Below, one piece after another: positions 1 through 7,335 of a DNA stretch of 11,436 nucleotides (position 1 is the first letter of the stretch; each line of letters opens with the position of its first letter). The notes beneath the pieces were generated by a model that was not told where the DNA came from, made no database searches, and saw only the letters and a list, made by a program, of their open reading frames with translations. Source of the stretch: Acetobacteraceae bacterium. GTDB lineage: Bacteria; Pseudomonadota; Alphaproteobacteria; Acetobacterales; Acetobacteraceae. The stretch covers positions 653 to 12,088 of the forward strand of contig DNXO01000024.1 in assembly GCA_003506895.1 (NCBI GenBank), read 5' to 3'. Made by a program: the position numbers and the translations under genes.

Positions 1-97
1 CATCGGTCGTGCTCAGGGTCGGGGCATAGCCACCCATGCGGACCTTGCCAGCGTCGATGGAGGAAACCAGGGCGGAGGAAGTGATGAAAGCGGACAT
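1..97 (-). CDS. Unrecognised protein, N-terminal fragment (runs off left edge)
   Basis: The minus strand has an ATG at 97-95 and stays open to the left edge, giving 32 codons that begin MSAFITSSALVSS and continue with IDAGKVRMGGYAPTLSTTD. A good ribosome binding site (AAGGA, 8 bases before the ATG) decides the start. Most third codon positions are G or C, as in the neighbouring genes, so this looks like real coding sequence. The N-terminus is rich in Ser/Thr with no charged membrane-targeting pattern, so I see no classic signal peptide. I do not recognise the family. The gene lies downstream of tldD on the same strand but is separated from it by a terminator and an AT-rich region, so it probably has its own promoter. 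Confidence is fair for a gene, none for a function. Confidence 0.6.
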   Translation of the reverse strand, partial: MSAFITSSALVSSIDAGKVRMGGYAPTLSTTD

Positions 98-205
98 TCG
101 CGTGATCCTTCTGTGACTGCGTTCGGTGTGCCGGAACCGCTCAGGAAGTCGTTTGCGATCCGTTGATGGAGACATGTTCACAGAATGAGAATTTATTATC
201 GTTTT

Positions 206-228
206 TTTGACGTTATCTTAACGTCAAA
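206..228. promoter_or_regulatory. Perfect 10-bp inverted repeat, candidate operator
   Basis: Arms TTTGACGTTA (206-215) and TAACGTCAAA (219-228) are perfect complements around the 3-base centre TCT. It sits about 110 bases upstream of the left gene's start. A run of T precedes it on the plus strand and a run of A follows it on the minus strand, so on neither strand is it followed by the U tract a terminator needs. The symmetry fits binding of a dimeric regulator. The minus strand also shows TTGACG here, which could be a -35 element, with GATAAT/TAATAA downstream but at over-long spacing (21-23), so I do not call a promoter. Confidence 0.5.
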
Positions 229-237
229 TCGTCGGTG

Positions 238-251
238 ATTGATCTATCAAT
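238..251. promoter_or_regulatory. Short perfect inverted repeat ATTGAT-CT-ATCAAT, candidate operator
   Basis: Six-base arms flank a 2-base centre, ten bases from the end of the larger palindrome at 206-228. In AT-rich DNA such a palindrome is less surprising, so it is only a candidate binding site. The pairing with its neighbour is the main reason to list it. Confidence 0.3.
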
Positions 252-297
252 GGCAAAATAATTTGAGGGCGTTAATCAGCCCTTCACTGCAGTCAAC

Positions 298-326
298 TTG
301 AAATATTTGACTAATTACTTGATAAT
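298..326 (+). promoter_or_regulatory. Sigma70-like promoter pointing right, with no gene behind it
   Basis: TTGAAA at 298-303 and GATAAT at 321-326 are separated by exactly 17 bases; each hexamer matches the consensus at 5 of 6 positions. Transcription would begin near 333 and run through the tldD terminator hairpin and then antisense to tldD. No plausible plus-strand gene follows, so the product would be a short RNA or an antisense transcript, or the match is chance in AT-rich DNA. Confidence 0.35.
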
Positions 327-397
327 AGTATCGAAATGTGAACAATTTTATCATTATTGGGATGAGGCGCCCGCACTCATCCGCCCAATCGGCACGC

Positions 398-434
398 AAA
401 AAGAAACTCGGCCACCCGAGGGCGGCCGAGTCTC
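398..434 (-). terminator. Rho-independent terminator of the coxG-tldD operon
   Basis: On the minus strand an 11-bp stem (424-434 pairing with 403-413, one G-U pair, core ACTCGGCC/GGCCGAGT) with a 10-base loop is followed directly by five T (402-398). It begins 29 bases after the tldD stop codon. It is GC-rich, well placed and correctly oriented, and it separates tldD from the left gene. Confidence 0.9.
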
Positions 435-462
435 AGAAATTCCTAACGTAAAAAGCGTTAAT

Positions 463-1902
463 TCAGGCGGCGGTGCCGCCAATCGTCAAACCAGAAAGTT
501 TCAGAGTCGGCTGACCCACACCCACTGGTACCCCCTGCCCGCTCTTTCCACACGTCCCGATTCCAGGGTCCAGCGCCATGTCGTTGCCGATCATTTCCAC
601 TCTGGTCAGCGAATCAGGCCCGTTCCCGATCAACGTCGCCCCTTTCACCGGAAACGTAACCTTCCCGTCCTCTATCATGTACGCCTCGCTGGCGGAGAAG
701 ACGAATTTGCCGGATGTGATATCAACCTGCCCGCCGCCGAAATTAACGGCGTACAGGCCCCGTTTAACGGAAGCGATCATCTCCTCGGGCGTGTGGGAGC
801 CGCCGAGCATCACGGTGTTCGTCATCCGCGGCATCGGCGCGTGGGCATAGGACTGGCGGCGGCCGTTGCCGGTCGCCCGCATTCCCATAAGGCGGGCATT
901 CAGCCGGTCCTGAAGGAATCCGACGAGAATGCCATCCTCGATCAGCACCGTGCGGCTGGTCGGCGTGCCCTCATCGTCCACCGTCAGACTGCCGCGCCGG
1001 TCCGGCATGGTCCCATCGTCAACGACGGTGACGCCCGGAGACGCAATTCGCTTTCCCATCAGGCCGGCGAACGCCGACGTCTTCTTGCGGTTGAAATCGC
1101 CTTCCAGCCCGTGCCCGATCGCTTCATGGAGCAGGATACCCGGCCAGCCGGAGCCAAGAACCACCGGCATTTCCCCAGCCGGCGCCGGACGGCTGTCCAG
1201 ATTGACCAGTGCCTGCCGCAACGCCTCGTCAACCGCCCCGCGCCACGTGCTTTCTTGCGTGACAAAGTCGTAAGCGAAGCGACCGCCGGTGCCATGGCTG
1301 CCGGTTTCGCGGCGCCCGCCCTGCTCCACGACGAGGGATACATTCAATCGAACCAGTGGGCGCAGATCGGCGACGCGCGTACCGTCGGGCCGCAGAATCT
1401 GCACCGCCTGCCACTCGCCGCTGATCGACGCCATCACCTGCTTGACCCGCGAATCCTTGCCGCGGGCGTAGGCATCGATTTCGCCCAGCAGTGAGGTGCG
1501 GGCGGAAAAGTCCATCAAACGTAGTGGGTTGGCGTCGGAATACAGCCGAGAATTGGTCGCGCGCGGCGGTTCCGCCACCACGCCCGTATGTCCGGCCGAG
1601 ATTGCAGACACGGTCGCAGCCGCTCGGCGCAGCGCCTCCTCCGAAATCTCTCCGGAATGGGCGTAGCCGGTCGCTTCGCCGGCAACCGCGCGTAAGCCGA
1701 AGCCCATGCCGGAGTCAAAATTGGCGGCCCGGATGTTGCCGTCATCGAGACTGATGGACTCGCTTTCGCGATACTCCAGGAACAGTTCACCGTCGTCGCT
1801 GCCTCGTAGGGCCTGATCAACGATATGCGCCGCGGCGGCCTGATCCAGCGCGGCATCCGCCCGTTCGAAAAACAGTTTGTCGGTGGCGGCAATGGCGCTC
1901 AT
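463..1902 (-). CDS. tldD: Metallopeptidase TldD
   Basis: This is the zinc-metallopeptidase subunit of the TldD/TldE (PmbA) heterodimer, a cytoplasmic protease known in enterobacteria for trimming microcin B17 precursor and degrading the CcdA antitoxin. The 479-residue length matches the family (about 480). The HExxxH metal motif is seen as HEAIGH at 259-264, followed by GLEGDFNRKKTSAF. The expected third metal ligand is C451 in GTCGKSGQGVPVGVGQP near the C-terminus, and the end SGLTIGGTA is typical. The ATG has a clear ribosome binding site (GAGGA, 7 bases upstream). It is the last gene of the five-gene minus-strand run, 97 bases beyond the kinase stop codon, and a terminator follows. The gap before it contains TCTAAT, a possible -10 element, so it may also have a promoter of its own. 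The partner gene pmbA is not in the window. In several alphaproteobacteria tldD sits beside cytochrome oxidase genes, which fits the ctaA neighbour here. Confidence 0.96.
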   Translation of the reverse strand: MSAIAATDKLFFERADAALDQAAAAHIVDQALRGSDDGELFLEYRESESISLDDGNIRAANFDSGMGFGLRAVAGEATGYAHSGEISEEALRRAAATVSAISAGHTGVVAEPPRATNSRLYSDANPLRLMDFSARTSLLGEIDAYARGKDSRVKQVMASISGEWQAVQILRPDGTRVADLRPLVRLNVSLVVEQGGRRETGSHGTGGRFAYDFVTQESTWRGAVDEALRQALVNLDSRPAPAGEMPVVLGSGWPGILLHEAIGHGLEGDFNRKKTSAFAGLMGKRIASPGVTVVDDGTMPDRRGSLTVDDEGTPTSRTVLIEDGILVGFLQDRLNARLMGMRATGNGRRQSYAHAPMPRMTNTVMLGGSHTPEEMIASVKRGLYAVNFGGGQVDITSGKFVFSASEAYMIEDGKVTFPVKGATLIGNGPDSLTRVEMIGNDMALDPGIGTCGKSGQGVPVGVGQPTLKLSGLTIGGTAA

Positions 1903-2004
1903 GCGGGTGTCCTCGGTTGGTTGCGGCTAATTAGATGGTACGTCGTGGCCGGTTTGACCACCAGGACATTCCCGGCCGTCGTTCCCCCGCTCCGGGCACC
2001 CGAC

Positions 2005-4263
2005 TTAGGATGCTGCCTGATTAACGATCCGCGCCTTCGGCAACGTGATTCGGGCGGTTGTACCGCGCCCGAGCTGGCTGGTCAGGGATAATCGGCCGCC
2101 ATGTGCCGACACGATCGCCCGCGCCATGAACAGGCCAAGCCCCGCACCAGGATATCGGCGAGCCAATGACCCATCGAGTTGCATGAACGGCTCGAACACC
2201 CGCTCCAGGTCGGCGGCGGGGATGCCAATGCCGGTATCGGCGACGGCAAGGAATATCTCGGCGTCCGGTGTCAGTCCGGCTTCGATCGTCACGGTCCCGC
2301 CCGACGGCGTGAATTTCACGGCGTTCGACACCAATTGGCACAGTGCCTGCGCGACTTGTCCTTCATCGCCACATAGCAAGGGTAGTGCACATTGCAATTT
2401 GACAATGACCGCGACCTCGCCTGCTTGCGCCGCTGAATCCGCTTGCCGGACAACGCTCTGGATAACCCTCTCGATCTCGAAGACATCGCCCCCCGGCTCA
2501 AACCGGCCGCTTTCGATGCGGGCGACGTCCAGGATGATATTGATCAGCGAGAGAAGTTGCTTGCCGGCGTTGTTGATCTGGCCGCTGTATTCGGCGACCA
2601 ATTGGGCCGGCATATCACCGTTCTCTTGTGCCATCGCGTCCGAAAACCCAATGATCGCATTCAGCGGCGTCCGGAGTTCATGGCTCATTGTCGCCAGGAA
2701 TCTCGATTTCGCCAGGTTCGCCGCTTCGGCCAGGTCTTTCGCCCGCCGCAATTCCTGTTTGGCCTGACGCATCTGGGTGATGTCGGTGAATGTGCTGATC
2801 CAACCGCCGCCCGGGGCTGGATTGGATTGCGCGAACAGCACCCGCCCGGAGGGTGTCACGATTTCACGTCCGAACGGGATGCTCCTGTCGAGATCGGCCA
2901 GTGCCCGAGCCATGGGAGCGTCCTGACCGGCCGGCCCGAAATGACCGGCGGCGGATAGCGCGGCGATCACCTTCGCCTCGCTTTGACCCGGCGCCAGCAC
3001 GCCGGCCGGCAAGGCCATCAAATCGCTGGCGACCCGGTTGCTGGCAACCAGGCGGCGATCCGGACCCCACAACATGATGCCGTGCCGGATGTTATCCAGC
3101 ATCGTGCTCATTTCCTCGGCCCGGCGACGCAGTTCGGCCTCGGCCTGGACCAGCGCGGAGATGTCCGTGACAACGCTGATATGGCCACCATCCGGCATTG
3201 GCGCGGTACGTATGTCGATCGAGGTGCCGTTTGGGCGCACCCGGCGGCGCTCTTGGGCGCGCGTTATATGATAGGCCATTTGCGTCGCGATGATGGTTTC
3301 AAGATCACCCTCGCCATACTCGCCCGCTTCGGCTCGGCGGCGAACCACATCCGCGAGCGAGTCGCCAACATGCAGCGGCGCACCCTCCATCACCTTATTA
3401 TAATTGTCGTTGAACATGGCGACGCGATGGTCCGCGCCGTAAACGCAAATCCCATGCGGAACATTCAGCAGAACCAGGTCCAGCAGACGGGCACGCCGGC
3501 TGGCTTCGTCCTCGGCACGCGCCTGCGGGGTAATATCGTTGACGGCGATCGTACACCCGCCATCGGGCAATGGATCGACCATGATATCGATCGACCGTCC
3601 ATCGGCCCGCTGGCGCCGAACAGCCCAGGATTGGCCCGATCCGACACCGCGCAGCGAGTCGATGAAGGCCGCCCCATCCGGCGTGGCGAATTCCTCGCGC
3701 GTTTCCATCAGCGCCAGCATCGCCTCGAAGCTTGATCCAACCGGCAAGCGATCTGGCGGCAGAGCGAGCAAGGCCGTAAAGCGTGGATTGGCAAGAACCA
3801 ACCGGTGCTGGGGGTCGAAGATCGCCAGCCCGATCCGCAGGGTGGTCAACGCCGTCGCCGTATGCGACAGTGCCGCTTCCGCATCCGCTCGGGCGGCCAG
3901 AAGCGCGGTGGTTTCGACCGCGCTGACCACATAACCGCCACCGGGAAGCGGCGTGTTGTAAAGATCGTGGCTCTTGCCCGCGAACGTCCGGCGGCGCAGC
4001 CGGCCGGGTCGGCTGCGATCGCCGGCCATAACCGCCCTTATCTGAACGTCCGGATCGCCCGGACCATAGACCCCGCGAAGGGCCGACGCCCTGACGGCAT
4101 CTTCGACCGGGGTACCCGGGGGTATCGCATCCCGGGGCAGGCCGAGCGACTCCCGGAATGCGCGGTTCATCAGGACGATGCGGTTTTCGGTATCAACAAT
4201 ACCCAGGCCGACCGGAATCGCATCGAACACGGCCTCCAGCGAGACCGTTTGCTCGACACTCAT
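2005..4263 (-). CDS. Soluble histidine kinase with four tandem PAS domains
   Basis: A 752-residue sensor kinase of a two-component system. Four PAS domains (PAS_7-like) are recognisable from repeated starts: VGLGIVD at 18, IGLAIFD at 144, HGICVYG at 270 and HGIMLWG at 394. Each ends in a matching P-x-P-G/D-G-G strand (about 109, 235, 359 and 486). A coiled linker (about 498-518) leads to the HisKA domain with the H-box FLATMSHELRTPLNA, phosphoacceptor H528. The ATPase domain has the N-box LVSNAVKFT (N647), G1 DTGIG (676-680), an EPFMQLD F-box and G2 GAGLGL (706-711), so all kinase motifs look intact. No membrane segment or receiver domain is seen, so it should be a cytoplasmic kinase passing phosphate to an unlinked regulator. 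Its ATG overlaps the ctaA stop codon by 4 bases (ATGA), suggesting translational coupling; no strong ribosome binding site is seen. The ligand is unknown; sensing of redox or respiratory state is only inferred from the neighbours. Confidence 0.93.
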   Translation of the reverse strand: MSVEQTVSLEAVFDAIPVGLGIVDTENRIVLMNRAFRESLGLPRDAIPPGTPVEDAVRASALRGVYGPGDPDVQIRAVMAGDRSRPGRLRRRTFAGKSHDLYNTPLPGGGYVVSAVETTALLAARADAEAALSHTATALTTLRIGLAIFDPQHRLVLANPRFTALLALPPDRLPVGSSFEAMLALMETREEFATPDGAAFIDSLRGVGSGQSWAVRRQRADGRSIDIMVDPLPDGGCTIAVNDITPQARAEDEASRRARLLDLVLLNVPHGICVYGADHRVAMFNDNYNKVMEGAPLHVGDSLADVVRRRAEAGEYGEGDLETIIATQMAYHITRAQERRRVRPNGTSIDIRTAPMPDGGHISVVTDISALVQAEAELRRRAEEMSTMLDNIRHGIMLWGPDRRLVASNRVASDLMALPAGVLAPGQSEAKVIAALSAAGHFGPAGQDAPMARALADLDRSIPFGREIVTPSGRVLFAQSNPAPGGGWISTFTDITQMRQAKQELRRAKDLAEAANLAKSRFLATMSHELRTPLNAIIGFSDAMAQENGDMPAQLVAEYSGQINNAGKQLLSLINIILDVARIESGRFEPGGDVFEIERVIQSVVRQADSAAQAGEVAVIVKLQCALPLLCGDEGQVAQALCQLVSNAVKFTPSGGTVTIEAGLTPDAEIFLAVADTGIGIPAADLERVFEPFMQLDGSLARRYPGAGLGLFMARAIVSAHGGRLSLTSQLGRGTTARITLPKARIVNQAAS

Positions 4264-5375
4264 GTGATGGAAGTCTCAACCGGTGGTTGCGTGACGATAT
4301 GATGCCGCGGCGCGGCGGACAGGTGATGAACCAGAACCAACAGGACGGTCAGCAGGATGACCGCGCCACCTTGGTGCAAGGTCGCGACGGACACCGGGAC
4401 CACCATCAACAGCGTCGTCACGCCAAGGGTGTACTGCCCAAGAACAGCCGCGCTCAGGCAAATCATCAGCACACGAGGCAAACCCGCGTTCCAGCCAACC
4501 GCGGCGAGGCTGGTGACAAGAACCAAGGTGACGGTTGCCAGCAGTCGGTGGTCGAACTGCACAGTGGCGACGTTCTCGGTGAAGTTGCGGAACAGTGGAT
4601 GCAGCATGGCATATCCATCAGGCACCAGACGACCGTCCATCAACGGGAACGTATTATACGTCAGCCCGGCATGCAGCCCAGCTGTGAAGCCCCCGGCGAT
4701 GATCGTCAGACCAACCGCCCCCAGCGCGGCGAACGCCAACGGCCGCAGATAGCGCGGCACGGCCTGCCTGATCCGTACGGGATGCAGCGCGGACAGGCCA
4801 GTCCAGACGATCGCGGCGTACAACGTCAGCGCCAAAGCCAGGTGAATCACCAGCCGATAAGGCGAAACGGCCGTGGTGTCGGGCATAAATCCGGACGCCA
4901 CCATAAACCAACCGACCGCGCCTTGCAGACCGCCAAGAATGAACAGCAGGCCCAAACGTGGCAGTAGGTGACGCTCGATCCGGCCAGTGGCTCCAAGCCA
5001 CAGCAGCGGCAGCAGGAAGACGACACCGATCAGCCGGCCCCAAAGCCGGTGGGTCCATTCCAGCCAAAAGATATGTTTAAAGCCCTCGATGCCGAAACCT
5101 TCGTTCATCAGGGTGTATTGCGGGATATTCTGATAGAGCGCGAACAGGCGCTGCCATTCGGCATCGGTGGCCGGCGGCAAGGCCCCCATCAGGGGCGCCC
5201 ATTCCATGATCGACAAGCCCGACCCGGTCAGCCGCGTGGCGCCCCCCAGCACGATCATCACCAAAATCATGGCGGCGACGGTGAACAGCCAGATCGCGAC
5301 AAGACGCCGCCCCTGTCGCGTAGCGGCGCGGTCCATGCGGGAGGCCTGGGGGAAATCGTGCATGTCGAACGGCAT
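4260..5375 (-). CDS. ctaA: Heme A synthase (COX15/CtaA)
   Basis: An integral membrane enzyme that oxidises the C8 methyl of heme O to a formyl group, giving heme A for aa3-type cytochrome oxidase. With the start chosen here it has 371 residues and about eight hydrophobic segments. Residue numbers below count from this ATG. GGATRLTGSGLSIMEW lies near 44-59. The four expected heme-ligand histidines are H109 (THRLWGR), H178 (HLALAL), H276 (FDHRLLA) and H334 (LHQGG), with a conserved Glu three residues before the first (E106). The frame extends upstream to a GTG at 5444 that overlaps coxD by 8 bases. I reject that start because its last dozen codons before this ATG mostly end in A/T, while codons after it nearly all end in G/C, and a TATAAT box lies in the extension. 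No ribosome binding site is seen at either start. A third option is the ATG at 5336. It is followed by the kinase gene with a 4-base overlap. Confidence 0.93.
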   Translation of the reverse strand: MPFDMHDFPQASRMDRAATRQGRRLVAIWLFTVAAMILVMIVLGGATRLTGSGLSIMEWAPLMGALPPATDAEWQRLFALYQNIPQYTLMNEGFGIEGFKHIFWLEWTHRLWGRLIGVVFLLPLLWLGATGRIERHLLPRLGLLFILGGLQGAVGWFMVASGFMPDTTAVSPYRLVIHLALALTLYAAIVWTGLSALHPVRIRQAVPRYLRPLAFAALGAVGLTIIAGGFTAGLHAGLTYNTFPLMDGRLVPDGYAMLHPLFRNFTENVATVQFDHRLLATVTLVLVTSLAAVGWNAGLPRVLMICLSAAVLGQYTLGVTTLLMVVPVSVATLHQGGAVILLTVLLVLVHHLSAAPRHHIVTQPPVETSIT

Positions 5376-5381
5376 TGGAAG

Positions 5382-5387
5382 ATTATA
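5382..5387 (-). promoter_or_regulatory. Consensus -10 box (TATAAT) placed for leaderless ctaA transcription
   Basis: On the minus strand a perfect TATAAT is followed by six bases and then the ctaA ATG at 5375, so a transcript would begin at or next to the A of the start codon. The -35 position at 17-base spacing reads TTCTTT (5410-5405), which is weak. The lack of a ribosome binding site before that ATG is consistent with a leaderless message. It lies in the 61-base gap after coxD. Confidence 0.4.
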
Positions 5388-5436
5388 GAGAGTCCGCTGC
5401 TGATAAAGAAGCGTTTCGGGGTGCGCCTCCGCCGGG

Positions 5437-6338
<902 letters not shown>

Positions 6339-6339
<1 letters not shown>

Positions 6340-6977
6340 TAGAGCATGCTTCCCAGCATCAACAGAACCATGACGGCGAACACACCGCCGCCGAGCCAGG
6401 CCGCAAGCGGCAAGCCAAAGGGTTCGCGCGGGATCAGCGCCCAGATGGAAATAGCAGACGCCGGCGCCGCCGCCATGGCAACGGCGACCGGTTCGGCCAT
6501 CGCCCCGCTGGCCGCCGCCTCGGCGGTCGCGGGAGACATCGCCTGCACCTGCTTGCTGAAGCGATCGAAAAAGGCGTCGGCCATTTGCTTCGCGGTGGCA
6601 TCGATCAGGCGGCCGCCGAGTTGCGCCAGCTTGCCCCCGACCTGGGCATTGACCTGATAGCTGAGAAGCGTCCCGTCCCCGTCGTCGGCCAGCTTCACAT
6701 TCGCGCCGCCCTTGGCGAAGCCGGCCACGCCGCCCTGCCCTTCCCCGCTGATGCGGTAGCCATTCGGCGGATCGATGTCGGTCAGTTGCACCTTGCCCGT
6801 GAACCGGGCGGAGATCGGTCCAACCTTGACGGCGGCGGTTGCCTTCATCTGGTCGTCTTCCAGCTTTTCCAGACTTTCACAGCCTGGAATGCTGACTTTA
6901 AGCACTTCCGGATCATTGAGTGCTTCCCACACGGTTTGCCGCGGGGCCGGAATTCGCCGCTCGCCCGTCATGTCCAT
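6339..6977 (-). CDS. coxG: CO dehydrogenase subunit G (CoxG), SRPBCC family, membrane-anchored
   Basis: A 212-residue protein. Residues 1 to about 145 form an SRPBCC (START-like) ligand-binding fold with the hallmark opening MDMTGERRIPAPRQTVWEAL, then NDPEVLKVSIPGCESLEK and the glycine-rich GEGQGGVAGFAKG. An Ala-rich linker (about 148-175) leads to a C-terminal hydrophobic segment (about 187-209, FGLPLAAWLGGGVFAVMVLL) that should anchor it in the membrane. In CO-oxidising bacteria CoxG tethers CO dehydrogenase to the membrane, and work on mycobacterial CoxG points to quinone handling. The ATG is preceded by AAGGGG, 10 bases upstream, and the MDMTGE start is typical of the family. It is the first gene of the minus-strand run. 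Its usual enzyme partners (CoxL, CoxM, CoxS) are not in the window, so the actual client is unknown; a related xanthine-dehydrogenase-family enzyme is possible. Confidence 0.92.
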
Positions 6978-7335
6978 GAGAATACTACCCCTTGTTAAGC
7001 ACGGCGGACGTTACCGGCAGGGTCCCGCCCATGCAACAGACCCCCGCATGGCGGATGACCGCGCGGTTCAGCGCGGCTGGACAGACTTTGTTCCGGGACG
7101 ACCGAGGGCCGGTGCCGGGCAACAGCCCTCGCCAGGACCGCCCGTGACACGATATAGCGCTCGGGGTCGCGACCGCCGCCAGCCCCGCCGCATCCGGCTG
7201 GGACGTGTCGCCGTGTAACGAACGAAAGATTAGCGTAACTTACCGGGGGCTTTAGCTTGTTGGCGCTGCTCCCCGTGCCTTATCCGGAGCGTGACGGCCG
7301 CTCGGCGCCTGAACCCACGAAGGACGTGATCGCCC
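6978..7335. other. Divergent intergenic region between coxG and mdtA
   Basis: These 358 bases should hold the promoters of both the minus-strand coxG run and the plus-strand efflux operon, but I find no hexamer pair good enough to call. Visible structure: a CCGCGC/GCGCGG hairpin (7059-7076), a perfect 7-bp stem CGAGGGC/GCCCTCG (7103-7131), the 10-bp palindrome GGTCGCGACC (7165-7174) inside a longer GACACG/CGTGTC stem (7146-7209), and a 15-codon minus-strand frame ending just before coxG. The longer frames crossing it lack starts or are antisense to genes, so I call no gene here. Confidence 0.6.
7165..7174. promoter_or_regulatory. 10-bp perfect palindrome, possible operator in divergent region
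   Basis: GGTCGCGACC is self-complementary with no spacer and lies about 160 bases before mdtA and 190 before coxG. Efflux operons are often controlled by a dimeric repressor, but no regulator gene is adjacent, and such palindromes arise often in GC-rich DNA. It is weak evidence. Confidence 0.2.

Larger units (their letters stand above)
98..397. other. AT-rich gene-free region between the left gene and the tldD terminator
   Basis: No convincing gene is seen here. Bases from about 180 to 360 are visibly AT-rich in an otherwise GC-rich window. The stretch holds two inverted repeats (206-228 and 238-251), a weaker AGGGC/GCCCT hairpin near 267-284, and a sigma70-like promoter on the plus strand (298-326). 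A reading frame that opens near 298 on the plus strand runs antisense through tldD and is not credible. The region probably carries the promoter and control sites of the left gene, whose leader would be about 90 bases or more. Confidence 0.6.

Noticed and set aside
206..228. Inverted repeat considered as a terminator
   Set aside because: On the plus strand the T run precedes the stem and on the minus strand A bases follow it, so neither direction gives a stem followed by a U tract.
298..1494. Long plus-strand frame opposite tldD (about 398 codons)
   Set aside because: It is antisense to the well-supported tldD gene, is rich in Arg/His/Pro as expected for a shadow of high-GC coding DNA, and has no recognisable domain.
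1903..2004. Possible terminator between the kinase gene and tldD (GGCCGG/CCGGCC arms)
   Set aside because: The arms are only 6 bp with a loop of about 19 bases and no T tract follows, so readthrough into tldD is more likely.
4158..4967. Plus-strand frame opposite ctaA, very rich in Gln/His/Arg
   Set aside because: It lies over membrane-segment codons of ctaA read backwards; the Gln/His-rich composition is what antisense of a hydrophobic protein gives.
7031..7147. 38-codon plus-strand frame (MQQTPAWRMTARFS...) in the coxG-mdtA gap
   Set aside because: Only a poor AGGG precedes it, it has no recognisable feature, and its sequence overlaps hairpins that better explain the region.
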